Shown here piece after piece: positions 8,111-15,913 of a stretch of DNA of 64,000 nucleotides. The notes below the pieces were generated by a model. The model worked only from the letters and a program-made list of their open reading frames with translations. It made no database searches and was not told the DNA's origin. The translations under genes were made by a program, and so were the position numbers. Position 1 is the first letter of the stretch; each line of letters starts with the position of its first letter. Source of the DNA: UBA3871 sp041797745 (GTDB lineage: Bacteria; Bacillota; Clostridia; Peptostreptococcales; Anaerovoracaceae); assembly GCA_041797745.1 (NCBI GenBank), contig JBHBZU010000008.1:60966-124965 (forward strand), in the 5' to 3' direction.

Positions 8111-8136
8111 ACCGATTGACAATCGGGTCAGTCGGT
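8111..8136 (+). promoter_or_regulatory. Hairpin in the rubrerythrin leader
   Basis: ACCGATTGAC and GTCAGTCGGT pair over 10 bp (one G-U) with loop AATCGG, about 28 nt before the ribosome site GGAGG. It has no T-tract, so it is not a terminator; an mRNA-stabilising or regulatory role is possible. Confidence 0.45.
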
Positions 8137-8175
8137 GAAATTATCAAAAGTAGATGAGAATCGGAGGAAACTATT

Positions 8176-8718
8176 ATGGCAACTAATAAGTATACAGGTA
8201 CACAAACAGAAAAGAATCTTGAGATTGCATTCGCAGGTGAATCTCAAGCTAGAAATAAGTACACATATTTTGCGTCTGTGGCTAAAAAAGAGGGCTATGA
8301 GCAGATATCTGCCTTATTCTTAAAAACAGCGGAAAATGAAAAGGAACACGCAAAGCTGTGGTTCAAGGAATTAGCCGGAATTGGTGACACTAAGACAAAT
8401 CTTGGAGCGGCAGCAGATGGCGAAAACTATGAGTGGACAGATATGTATGACGAATTTGCAAAGACGGCGGAAGCTGAAGGCTTTCATGAGTTGGCGGAAA
8501 AATTCAGAGGCGTAGCTGCCATTGAAAAGCAGCATGAAGAAAGATATCGTGCACTCTTAAAGAATGTAGAAACTGCACAGGTATTTGAAAAGTCAGAAGT
8601 TAAGGTTTGGGAATGCAGAAACTGCGGACACATTGTAGTTGGAACAAAGGCTCCTGAAATTTGCCCTGTTTGCAATCATCCAAAGGCTTATTTCGAAGTC
8701 CATGCTGAAAACTATTAA
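8176..8718 (+). CDS. rbr: Rubrerythrin
   Basis: A 180-residue cytoplasmic non-heme iron protein that reduces hydrogen peroxide in anaerobes. The N-terminal four-helix ferritin-like domain carries the diiron ligands in [29 protein letters not shown] and IEKQHEERY. The C-terminal rubredoxin-like domain has the two pairs CRNCG and CPVCNHP that hold a single iron. The order and length are those of classical rubrerythrin. GGAGG lies 8 nt before the ATG. It is a single gene with its own promoter and a hairpin in the leader. Together with the peroxiredoxin at 15914 it indicates oxidative-stress defence in an anaerobe. Confidence 0.96.
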   Translation: MATNKYTGTQTEKNLEIAFAGESQARNKYTYFASVAKKEGYEQISALFLKTAENEKEHAKLWFKELAGIGDTKTNLGAAADGENYEWTDMYDEFAKTAEAEGFHELAEKFRGVAAIEKQHEERYRALLKNVETAQVFEKSEVKVWECRNCGHIVVGTKAPEICPVCNHPKAYFEVHAENY

Positions 8719-8819
8719 AATTTAATTGCAGTCATTATACAAGGATTGTATAGCTGTGGGAATCTTTTGTTTTGGAGACCTCGGCAAAATCGCACATGGC
8801 TGAATTGTATCATGTAAAC

Positions 8820-8900
8820 ATGGTGTAATGACCCCAAGTTGCATAGTCATTTCACCATATCTTCGTTTGAAAATTATAATGAGAGATATGGTATAATGAC
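8820..8900. repeat. Three copies of ATGGTRWAATGAC
   Basis: Two direct copies (8820-8832, 8888-8900) and one inverted copy (8846-8858). The first two can pair as a 13-bp hairpin with one mismatch. The third sits in a longer string, GAGAGATATGGTATAATGACC, whose core recurs at the ftsZ promoter (32054) and before chorismate mutase (58691). Confidence 0.65.
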
Positions 8901-8950
8901 CTAAACATGTGGCAGCAAAAACTTAAAAATAGAATGAATTTTAAATGGGA

Positions 8951-8985
8951 AAGTAGATATGTAAAAATACATATCTACTTTTTTA
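8951..8985 (+). terminator. Intrinsic terminator
   Basis: AAGTAGATATGTA (8951-8963) and TACATATCTACTT (8968-8980), a perfect 13-bp stem with AAAA loop, then TTTTA. It could end transcription from the TATGGTATAAT element at 8888, giving a short RNA of about 80 nt, or serve rubrerythrin read-through. Confidence 0.75.
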
Positions 8986-9228
8986 TAATTAAATAAAGCT
9001 GTGCCTTATTATTTTTCTAAATTTGTGGTTACAGGACAAATTTGATTCGTTATGGAGATTCTTTTATCCTGAACCTGAAAAACTGTCTTTTATCAGCTAC
9101 TATATGAAATAGTCCTAAATACTTTTGTACTGTTACCCAAAACCAAGTTGTAAATATTTGTAATATAAATTTAATAACAAAAAAGTATATAAATTAATTA
9201 TAATGAAGAGTAGGAGCGAATTTACTAA

Positions 9229-9456
9229 CTGATAGACGAAAGCTTGGAAGAGGAAGCTTATTATGAAATGATAAATAAGGTACATAAGCTGTTTTCAGAA
9301 CCCTTTAAGCATGGAGACCATGATTTTTCCATCAGCCTAAGCGTAGGCTTTGCCAGATCTCCGGAGGATACAACGGATTTCTTACAACTGGAAAAGATTG
9401 CAGATGAGCGTATGTATGAAGCAAAACAAGGGAAGAAAGCGGGGGCTTTAGTTTAG
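9229..9456 (+). pseudogene. Remnant of a GGDEF domain (C-terminal part only)
   Basis: The frame reads LIDESLEEEAYYEMINKVHK and later ISLSVGFARSPEDTTDF with a final KIADERMYEAKQGKK, the standard end of a diguanylate cyclase domain. The N-terminal half with the GGDEF motif is missing and a stop lies just before 9229, so it cannot be active. It is either a decayed gene or a short remnant translated from a weak start (TAGGAG lies near 9211). The following membrane ORF begins 2 nt after its stop. Confidence 0.75.
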
Positions 9457-9458
9457 GA

Positions 9459-9674
9459 ATGTTAAATTTCATATTTGCAATATTGATGTTTGTCGTTTTT
9501 GGTAAGCTTTTGATGATAGCTATAAAGGCGGCTTGGAGTTTGACTAAAATTTTAGTGACCATAGTGTTCCTGCCTTTTGCACTGATAATTATAGCTTTGG
9601 CAGGACTAACCTATATAGCTGTCGGTATACTGGTTATAGCCGGAGGCATAATATTTTGGGGTAAACTCATATAG
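9459..9674 (+). CDS. Small membrane protein, unknown function
   Basis: A 71-residue, very hydrophobic protein with two or three predicted membrane helices and only a few charged residues. It starts 2 nt after the stop of the GGDEF remnant and has no clear ribosome site of its own, so translation may be coupled. I do not recognise a family. It might be a surviving part of a former membrane signalling locus or an independent small membrane protein. Confidence 0.5.
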   Translation: MLNFIFAILMFVVFGKLLMIAIKAAWSLTKILVTIVFLPFALIIIALAGLTYIAVGILVIAGGIIFWGKLI

Positions 9675-9878
9675 AACACGGATGGGGAAAGGCAAAAGGA
9701 GAACAGGTATAAAAGCCTTATCAGCTATAAAAAACATTTAATAAATTTTAGAGAATCTGCTATATAAAGGGTATATATTTTAAGGACGAGAAACTAAGAA
9801 CAAGAAACTAAAAAATATTAATGTTAGAATTTGGAGTCTGATATTAATATAAAAAAATTGAAAGGGTAAGAGCTTATA

Positions 9879-10526
9879 ATGAGAAATACGGAAAAAGATA
9901 TGGCGGAGATGGCGGCAAAACGCCAGCGTATCCTTGAAAGCGGGTTTAGGTTATTTGCAAACAGGGGAATATCCGGGAGCACTATGAATGAAGTGGCGGC
10001 AGAAGCAAAAGTGGGCATAGCTACACTTTACCGCTATTTTGCAAACAAAACCGAATTGGTATTGGCTATCGGTACTTTGACTTGGGAAAAACAGCTTGAC
10101 TTCGAGTACACAACTCAAGAGCTTGAAGCAAAGACTGCGGCGGAAATTTTTGACTTGGCATTAAGCGGCATGGTATCCATGTATACGGAACATAGAGATG
10201 TGCTTAGATTTAATCAGTTTTTTAATATTTACATGAACGGTGTAGATGTAAAAACGGAAGAAATTAAACCCTATATTGAGATGATCGAAAAGGTAAAGGG
10301 GCTTTTCCATAAACTCTACGTTAAGGGGGAAAAGGACGGAACCCTTAAAACAGAAATATCCGAAGAGCTGATGTTTACCAGTTCATTACATCTAATGCTG
10401 GCGGTGCTTACACGTTATGCAGTCGGGCTCATATATAAAGCGGAAAGCAGCAGGGTGGAGCAGGAATTAATTTTACAAAAGAATATGTTACTAAAAGAAT
10501 ATACTTATATGAAAGTTCAAGATTAA
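9879..10526 (+). CDS. TetR/AcrR-family transcriptional regulator
   Basis: A 215-residue regulator. Residues 12-60 are the TetR helix-turn-helix: RQRILESGFRLFANRGISGS, then MNEVAAEAKVGIATLYRYFANKTEL. The remaining helical part is the ligand-binding and dimer domain, with no recognisable specificity. GAAAGGG lies about 10 nt before the ATG. It stands alone, without an adjacent transporter or enzyme, so its target is not evident from context. The gene converges on the C69 peptidase gene across a strong shared terminator. Confidence 0.92.
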   Translation: MRNTEKDMAEMAAKRQRILESGFRLFANRGISGSTMNEVAAEAKVGIATLYRYFANKTELVLAIGTLTWEKQLDFEYTTQELEAKTAAEIFDLALSGMVSMYTEHRDVLRFNQFFNIYMNGVDVKTEEIKPYIEMIEKVKGLFHKLYVKGEKDGTLKTEISEELMFTSSLHLMLAVLTRYAVGLIYKAESSRVEQELILQKNMLLKEYTYMKVQD

Positions 10527-10574
10527 AAATAGAAAGCTGAACTTTCAATGTTTACAGCGGTTTTTGCCACACCC

Positions 10575-10590
10575 TTTTGTCCTATAAGCC
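10575..10590 (+). repeat. 16-bp convergent-region motif, copy B
   Basis: TTTTGTCCTATAAGCC on the plus strand, between the converging TetR and C69 genes. It is preceded by TTTTTGCCA, which also precedes copy D. Confidence 0.65.
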
Positions 10591-10631
10591 GATTTTGCAT
10601 ATAAGTCTATAAACGCATTTTTAGGAAGTAA

Positions 10632-10703
10632 AACCCCGCATTATGCAGTGATAACCTTTTTAGAGAAAGTCTAATTTAAGTTGTCGCTGCATAATGCGGG
10701 GTT
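10632..10703. terminator. Bidirectional terminator between the TetR and C69 genes
   Basis: Perfect 17-bp arms AACCCCGCATTATGCAG (10632-10648) and its complement (10687-10703) with a 38-nt loop, followed by a T-rich run on the plus strand. The loop is unusually large. Confidence 0.75.
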
Positions 10704-10722
10704 GTTTTAATAAAAGTTTAGA

Positions 10723-12423
10723 CTACTTTAAGAAATCCATTGGAATATAAAGAGTGTTGTTTATGAGGTAAGCCGCCTTGGAGAGCTCACCTGTGGTTTC
10801 ACCCTTGGAGGTCTTCATAGTGTACTCGGCACTACCGTCTTTGAATGTATATGTAACGCCCTTTGCTGTGAAAGTACAAGTCTTGTAGCCGGAAGCCTTA
10901 GCGCCCATGGAGAGTGCAACGTCGACAACCTTTACGTCTGCTACAAACTTAGCCTTACGCTGATTGTTAGTTCTGTCGTTGATGTTGTTTAAGAAAGTAG
11001 CCATCAGCTGATTATAAAGAGGTGTGGTATTTTCAAACTGAATCTTAGCATAGCTTTCACTTAATCCTGTAACTAAATCTCTACCTACGCTCTGGCTGTT
11101 GGCATAAGCCTTAACGATAGCAGGAATCTGTTTCTGGAGATCGGCAATCATAATCTTTTCCTGAAGCAGATTAAAGTCCTTTACTCCTTGAGAAAGGAAT
11201 GCTCTGTCTGTTTCCGCCACGCCGCAAATTCTCTTGCAAGCATAGTAGTAGGAGTTTTCGTTATATTCATTAAAGTCTACTTTGTAAGCATTATAAGTAT
11301 CTGTGATACCGCTGAATGCAGGAACAAAGATAGCATGCTCCGCATTACCCATAGTGAGCCATTGAACTGCACAGGTATCGGCAGGGAGACTTTCGTAAAT
11401 CTGAATAATATGAACGTCGGACTGACGAGTTACGCCGATAGGTCTGTTACCGGGGTTCTTTGCCATATCCTGAGGAGTTCCCTCGTATCTGTTTCCGTAA
11501 AGTTGCATGATATCGGTGAGAGCAACTTTCTTGTCAGGCTTATAGCAAAGACCGTAGAAAAAGTTGTTGTTAAACTTGCCAACTCTGCTTGGAGCTAAAG
11601 TTTTAACGCCAATCCAATTTCGCATATTGGAGTATTCACTTCTGCTTCCGTCGATGGATTTAACCAGATTGTACTTTTTACCCTCTTTAACTGCACCGAT
11701 TTTGTCAATGGTCTTAAAGAGATTTTTGGAGAATACGTAGTTTTCAGTGTCCGCAGGGTCAACTGCACCCAGCATGAACTGGTTTCCGAATACAGCAACC
11801 TTGTCTGTAGGTAATTTCATGGCAGCATAGCCATAACCGCCGTAGATTTCAAAAATCCACGCTTCCTTTTGGTCGGCAATAAGTAGAATGTTTCCCTCTT
11901 CGGAGCCGTATTTATCAACTAAAGCAGCCATAACATCAACTGCTTCGCGTGCGCTCTTGGACTGGCAACAAACAAGACCCGGTAAGATGGCTTCTCTGAG
12001 ACCTGTACCGGTTTCTTTGTAAGGGTCAGCTGCTTCATATTTTTCACTAGGGCTGGCTGAAATAGTACCAACGATGGATACGCCAAATTCGTTCATGCAG
12101 CTACCCGGATATATTCCGTCCCCTGCGTCTGAAGCATCAGCCAAAGTGGTATACTTATAAGTTTCCTCCGGAAGAGCTACCTTAAATCCGTTCTGATCTT
12201 CACCCTCATCTACGAAATAACGACCTGCTTTCTTTTCAGCAGGGATTACGTAAAACATTTTGTTGTAAGAACCGCCGCCTTGGTCTTCACTTCTTGCAAT
12301 GAGAGTAGTACCCTCGGCACTTACGTCCTTACCTACATACATGCCTGTGCAGGCGAATGTAGTTGCTGTTGAGAAAAGCATTACTAATGCAACTGCAACT
12401 GCTGTTAACTTAATTTTTCTCAT
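10723..12423 (-). CDS. Secreted C69-family (dipeptidase) peptidase
   Basis: A 566-residue exported protein. Residues 1-24 are a signal peptide (MRKIK, hydrophobic core, TTFA) that ends directly before Cys25 in ACTGMYVGK, the N-terminal nucleophile expected of C69 Ntn-hydrolases. Family features include LIARSEDQG, MNEFGVSIV and IADQKEAWIFEIYGG. The family hydrolyses dipeptides. The C-terminal 80 residues are extra and end in NNTLYIPMDFL, similar to the copper-amine-oxidase-N type repeats found on clostridial surface proteins, so it may stay at the cell surface. It has a promoter at 12512-12484 and ends at a strong bidirectional terminator. Confidence 0.88.
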   Translation of the reverse strand: MRKIKLTAVAVALVMLFSTATTFACTGMYVGKDVSAEGTTLIARSEDQGGGSYNKMFYVIPAEKKAGRYFVDEGEDQNGFKVALPEETYKYTTLADASDAGDGIYPGSCMNEFGVSIVGTISASPSEKYEAADPYKETGTGLREAILPGLVCCQSKSAREAVDVMAALVDKYGSEEGNILLIADQKEAWIFEIYGGYGYAAMKLPTDKVAVFGNQFMLGAVDPADTENYVFSKNLFKTIDKIGAVKEGKKYNLVKSIDGSRSEYSNMRNWIGVKTLAPSRVGKFNNNFFYGLCYKPDKKVALTDIMQLYGNRYEGTPQDMAKNPGNRPIGVTRQSDVHIIQIYESLPADTCAVQWLTMGNAEHAIFVPAFSGITDTYNAYKVDFNEYNENSYYYACKRICGVAETDRAFLSQGVKDFNLLQEKIMIADLQKQIPAIVKAYANSQSVGRDLVTGLSESYAKIQFENTTPLYNQLMATFLNNINDRTNNQRKAKFVADVKVVDVALSMGAKASGYKTCTFTAKGVTYTFKDGSAEYTMKTSKGETTGELSKAAYLINNTLYIPMDFLK

Positions 12424-12483
12424 AAAATTAGCCTTTCTGAGCTCAAAGCTCCTATATAAAATATAACCCCAAACACCTATAAA

Positions 12484-12512
12484 ATTTTAACACATGGCGA
12501 AATACAGAACAA
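12484..12512 (-). promoter_or_regulatory. Promoter of the C69 peptidase gene
   Basis: Minus strand TTGTTC (12512-12507), 17-bp spacer, TAAAAT (12489-12484). Confidence 0.5.
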
Positions 12513-12580
12513 GACAGAAAGTTCAAAAAATTACGCACAAATTTTTATAACTACTATTAAAAGAATTAATAACAAGAAAA

Positions 12581-12667
12581 AAACGGGAGCAGGTTTTGCA
12601 CAAGCCTTACAAAATCAGATTTTTGAGGTCTAACTTTGAGGTGCACCACCTTTTTATGCTCCCGTTT
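12581..12667 (-). terminator. Branched terminator after the EF-hand protein gene
   Basis: Outer arms AAACGGGAGCA (12581-12591) and TGCTCCCGTTT (12657-12667); the minus strand ends in seven T. The 65-nt interior can form smaller hairpins (GGTGCACC and AATCTGATTT), so the structure is multi-branched rather than a simple stem-loop. Confidence 0.7.
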
Positions 12668-12682
12668 AATTTGAGAATTATG

Positions 12683-13930
12683 CTAGATTCGTAGGTCCAG
12701 CTCCTGCATAACTCTGCTTTCACCGTTTTCAAGGAGAACCAATCCGGTTCTCTTCAGTCTTGCGGCCTGTTGGTTTCCACTGTACAGCTTTGCTTCGGTT
12801 TCAACTGAACCAAGATAAATCGCTCCCACCTTTTGATCTTTAAGAGCTATGAGTCGCATACCTCCGTGACCGTCACTGATCCAAATCTTAAGTGAGTTAA
12901 ATACCGAATCGTTTTCATCAATCCAGCCGTTACCATCTTCGTCATATGCCGCCAACTCTCCGTAGCCGTTGTCAGTTTTAGGACCGAAGAGTTCGTTGCC
13001 GTCATCAATTTTACCGTTGCCGTTCTTGTCGAGAGCAAGATATCCGCTACCACCGTTTAACATATGTATATTGTCAGAGGTTCCGTCGCAATCGATATCA
13101 AAGGACATGGTATTATCAGCGAATTTTGGTATCGTTCCGGAATAGTTGATTACCAGCGGATCGCACATCCTAAGCTCAACTTCAGAGCTTATTGTAGTGC
13201 TTATTTCCACGCTTTGACTGAAACTAAAGTTTAAGTTCAGATTGATACTTCTCCCGTCAGCAGTTTGGACTGTGCCTTGCGCATTGAACGAGACTTGACT
13301 TTCCTGCTTCGTAGCAGCCTGAATGGTTCGTCTCACAAGACGCCCTGAGTTTATGCTTTGACCGGACGAATTGTAACTTACACCGCCAAAGCCGGCTGAA
13401 AAGCCGGTTGCCTTAAAGTGAGTTTTACAACCGATCAGCCGAGACATAAGCACGTCTAAAACCATCATTCTGATACGATCTTTCTCGGGCAGAGAGGAAT
13501 AATCTCTGTCCACAGTGTTTGTAGAAGTTTTTCCGGTTTCCAACAAGTTTCGGGTACTGTTGCCAGAGCCAGTGGCGCTCCCAATACCAATCGTGCTGTC
13601 TGCCAGCGGAGAACCGCCGAAAGATGCGCGACTGGCTTGAGCCTGAGCTCTGAAAAGGTCTTTCGCCGCCTTGGTAAGATGTGACTTTCTGTTTAGGTTG
13701 TCACTTCTGTTATCAAAGTCTGTGACTACCGCAGCTTGTGCGGTATTGCCGGAAATAGTCTCCGCCTTGGCGTTGACTGCTTCACCTTTTGTATTGACAA
13801 GGGTACTGTTGCCTTGTCCGTCACTTAAACCATAACCTGTGCCCAATACTTGCTCCGATTGCCTTAGGGCAACCGATGTAGCCGTGTAACTGCTTCCCTG
13901 CATTGCGAGGTTTGAATTTACAATCCTCAT
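12683..13930 (-). CDS. EF-hand type calcium-binding protein, possibly flagella associated
   Basis: A 415-residue protein with no signal peptide or membrane helix. The first 150 residues are Ser/Thr/Asn/Gly-rich and begin MRIVNSNLAMQ, which resembles the N-terminus of flagellar export substrates. The C-terminal third has three Asp-rich calcium loops: DIDCDGTSD at 278-286, DKNGNGKIDDGNE at 301, and DEDGNGWIDEND at 330, each fitting an EF-hand or dockerin-like loop. A sigma-28 type promoter (TAAA-N15-GCCGAAAT) lies 43-69 bp upstream, and GGAGG precedes the ATG. I infer a secreted or motility-linked calcium-binding protein; its actual function is unknown. Confidence 0.75.
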   Translation of the reverse strand: MRIVNSNLAMQGSSYTATSVALRQSEQVLGTGYGLSDGQGNSTLVNTKGEAVNAKAETISGNTAQAAVVTDFDNRSDNLNRKSHLTKAAKDLFRAQAQASRASFGGSPLADSTIGIGSATGSGNSTRNLLETGKTSTNTVDRDYSSLPEKDRIRMMVLDVLMSRLIGCKTHFKATGFSAGFGGVSYNSSGQSINSGRLVRRTIQAATKQESQVSFNAQGTVQTADGRSINLNLNFSFSQSVEISTTISSEVELRMCDPLVINYSGTIPKFADNTMSFDIDCDGTSDNIHMLNGGSGYLALDKNGNGKIDDGNELFGPKTDNGYGELAAYDEDGNGWIDENDSVFNSLKIWISDGHGGMRLIALKDQKVGAIYLGSVETEAKLYSGNQQAARLKRTGLVLLENGESRVMQELDLRI

Positions 13931-13972
13931 TTACATCGCCTCCTTGCAAAAATATATAGACCTACAATGACG

Positions 13973-13999
13973 ATTTCGGCAGAAAGAACTAAAACTTTA
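13973..13999 (-). promoter_or_regulatory. Sigma-28 (sigma-D) type flagellar promoter
   Basis: Minus strand TAAA (13999-13996), 15-bp spacer, GCCGAAAT (13980-13973). The consensus for sigma-D/FliA is TAAA-N15-GCCGATAA, so seven of eight -10 bases match. It lies upstream of the EF-hand gene. Confidence 0.7.
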
Positions 14000-14071
14000 G
14001 TATCCATTTAAAAATATGTGTATTTTCAAGGAACTAATTGATGAACTGCTCGAGGAACTGCTTGAAAAGAA

Positions 14072-14100
14072 TTGCCAAAAAGTCCTTTAGCTAATATAAT
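14072..14100 (+). promoter_or_regulatory. Promoter of the SGNH hydrolase gene
   Basis: TTGCCA (14072-14077), 17-bp spacer, TATAAT (14095-14100), 26 bp before the ATG. Confidence 0.75.
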
Positions 14101-14126
14101 ATATACATCTGAAAGAGGGGAATTAT

Positions 14127-14765
14127 ATGAAAACAATACTCTGTTATGGAGATTCAAATACCTACGGTTTCAACCCGCATACATGTTTGCGCTATAAACA
14201 CGATGTACGTTGGACAGGGAGGTTACAAAAGCTGTTGGGGGAAGATTTTACAGTTATCGAAGAGGGGTGCAACGGCAGGACTACGTGTTTTGAAGAACCC
14301 CTTGAGCCTTGGAAAAAAGGAAGCAGTTATCTAAAGCCTTGCCTGAACACTCATAAACCCATAGATTTAGTGATTATGATGCTTGGGAGTAACGACTTGA
14401 AGACGGTTTTTAATGCTACGGCGGAGGAAGTTGCGGAAAATTACGAAAGCCTTGTGGTAGATATTGAAGAATTTACAGCTTTGAAGCAGGGGTTCGTTCC
14501 GAAGATTTTAGTAATGGCACCGCCAATCATTAAGGACAATGTTGAAAACTCACTATTTTTCGGAAACCAGTTTGACAAAGAATCAATTAAAAAATCTTAC
14601 ATGCTACCGGCTCTTTACGAAGACATTGCAAAGAGGCATGGCTGTTTTTATTTAAATACCCAAAAGTATATTGAGCCCTCGGAAAGAGATTCGCTGCATT
14701 TGGAGCCGGAGGCTCACGAAAAGCTGGCAGAGGTGATTTTTGAAGAGGTAAAGAAAATTTTATAA
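14127..14765 (+). CDS. SGNH/GDSL-family hydrolase (arylesterase-like)
   Basis: A 212-residue cytoplasmic hydrolase. The catalytic serine is Ser10 in YGDSNTYGF; block III is GSND at 87-90; block V is DSLH with Asp188 and His191. A Gly/Asn oxyanion segment EEGCNGRTT lies near 46-53. This is the complete SGNH set, so it should be an active esterase, lipase or deacetylase; the substrate cannot be told. Proteins of this kind are often annotated as arylesterases. GAAAGAGGGG precedes the ATG. The HD-domain gene follows after 52 bp and the lipoprotein gene after that, so the three may be one transcript. Confidence 0.9.
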   Translation: MKTILCYGDSNTYGFNPHTCLRYKHDVRWTGRLQKLLGEDFTVIEEGCNGRTTCFEEPLEPWKKGSSYLKPCLNTHKPIDLVIMMLGSNDLKTVFNATAEEVAENYESLVVDIEEFTALKQGFVPKILVMAPPIIKDNVENSLFFGNQFDKESIKKSYMLPALYEDIAKRHGCFYLNTQKYIEPSERDSLHLEPEAHEKLAEVIFEEVKKIL

Positions 14766-14817
14766 ATGGTTTTAGTTTAGTTTTGAATTTTATTGTAAAG
14801 GGAAGAGGAGAATTAAA

Positions 14818-15423
14818 ATGAAAGATTACATTGCAAGGGAAGAGGCTTTTGAGCTATTAAAGAAATACAATAAGGATCCATTTCATATTCAGCACGCACT
14901 TACGGTTGAAGCTGTTATGAAGTGGTACGCTGAAAACTTGGGTTTTGCGGAAGAAGCGGAGTATTGGGGGATTGTAGGCTTACTTCATGATATTGATTTT
15001 GAAGAATATCCAAATGAACATTGCCTTAAGGCACCGGAACTGCTGAAAGAGGGTGGCGTGTCGGAAGATATTATACATGCGGTATGTTCTCATTGTTACG
15101 GTAATGAAACTGAAACGGGAGTGGTTATTGACGTTAAACCGGAACATATGATGGAAAAAGTGCTCTTTGCAGCAGACGAACTCACGGGCTTGATTTGGGC
15201 TGCGGCATTAATGCGTCCCTCAAAGAGCACCAAAGACATGGAGCTGAAGTCACTTAAGAAAAAGTACAAGAGCAAGGGCTTTGCAGCAGGCTGTTCCAGA
15301 GAAATCATCCAGCAGGGAGCTGAACAGTTGGGCTGGGAGCTTGAAGAATTGCTTGATAGGACTTTGGCGGCGATGGCAGCCACAGAGGATGAAATTAACA
15401 GCCAAATGGCTGAATTTGAATAA
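14818..15423 (+). CDS. HD-domain phosphohydrolase
   Basis: A 201-residue protein with the HD metal-binding signature: His26 in FHIQHALTVEA, the His57-Asp58 doublet in GLLHDIDFEEYPNEH, the downstream AVCSHCYG, and the late Asp in FAADELTG. HD proteins hydrolyse phosphate esters, often nucleotides; the target is unknown. GGAAGAGGAG lies just before the ATG. It follows the SGNH hydrolase by 52 bp and precedes a lipoprotein, and may be co-transcribed with both. Confidence 0.88.
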   Translation: MKDYIAREEAFELLKKYNKDPFHIQHALTVEAVMKWYAENLGFAEEAEYWGIVGLLHDIDFEEYPNEHCLKAPELLKEGGVSEDIIHAVCSHCYGNETETGVVIDVKPEHMMEKVLFAADELTGLIWAAALMRPSKSTKDMELKSLKKKYKSKGFAAGCSREIIQQGAEQLGWELEELLDRTLAAMAATEDEINSQMAEFE

Positions 15424-15450
15424 GTCGTAATTTGGAGGAGTATGGGAAGT

Positions 15451-15855
15451 ATGAGTAAGAAAATTATTGCTTGCTTTATGGCGCTTGTGATGGTATTCGG
15501 GATACTGGTACTGTCAGGCTGTGAAGAAAAAGAGTCAGGAGTTAGACCGCCGGAAAGAACATCCAATCAGGAGACGGGAGCTTCTAATACCGAAGAGGTA
15601 TTAAATTCCGACGTATTAACGGATGAAGACGTTTTAGACGCCAAAAAAGCTGCCATGACCTATTACGAAAATTCAGCATATGATGTGGTTTCTATGGAAC
15701 TTCTTGAAAAAGACGCTACTAAGGACGCTGACGGAGAATGTAAATTTACTGTGGTTGTCAGCAAGGCGGATGAAGTTCAGGAAGCAAACAGAAACATCTG
15801 TCTCAGCAGAAAAAATAATGGTAAGTGGAAAGTGGTTAACGAGGGTTTAAAATAG
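15451..15855 (+). CDS. Small lipoprotein, unknown function
   Basis: The mature protein starts at a cysteine in the lipobox VLSGC (Cys24 from this start), after a signal peptide beginning MSKKIIACFMALVMVFG. The rest is a short, acidic linker rich in Glu, Ser and Thr, then a compact region resembling the DUF4878/SnoaL-like lipoprotein pattern (TYYENSAYDVVSMELLEKD, and NNGKWKVVNEG at the end). The start at 15451 is chosen because GGAGGAG ends 10 nt before it; an ATG at 15442 would leave only one base of spacing. It should be anchored on the outer face of the membrane. Confidence 0.8.
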   Translation: MSKKIIACFMALVMVFGILVLSGCEEKESGVRPPERTSNQETGASNTEEVLNSDVLTDEDVLDAKKAAMTYYENSAYDVVSMELLEKDATKDADGECKFTVVVSKADEVQEANRNICLSRKNNGKWKVVNEGLK

Positions 15856-15913
15856 TATAATTTAAGTATATTGATAAGCTATATCAGTTTTGACATTTAG
15901 GAGGAAAAACAAA

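Larger units (their letters stand above)
8719..9228. other. Intergenic stretch with a repeated 13-bp motif and a terminator
   Basis: About 510 bases without a confident gene. ATGGTGTAATGAC (8820-8832), its inverted near-copy (8846-8858) and ATGGTATAATGAC (8888-8900) lie within 81 bp; a terminator follows at 8951. After that the sequence is AT-rich. A 25-codon open stretch ending near 9114 looks faintly protein-like but has no start, so it is not called. Confidence 0.5.

Noticed and set aside
9038..9114. Open stretch reading LWRFFYPEPEKLSFISYYMK
   Set aside because: No start codon or ribosome site and no family recognised; could be chance or an old gene fragment.
11188..11598. Plus-strand 136-residue ORF opposite the C69 gene
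   Set aside because: Antisense shadow; no start context and no motif.
14041..14094. Mini-ORF MNCSRNCLKRIAKKSFS with AAGGA upstream
   Set aside because: It overlaps the promoter of the SGNH gene and is too short to support without expression data.
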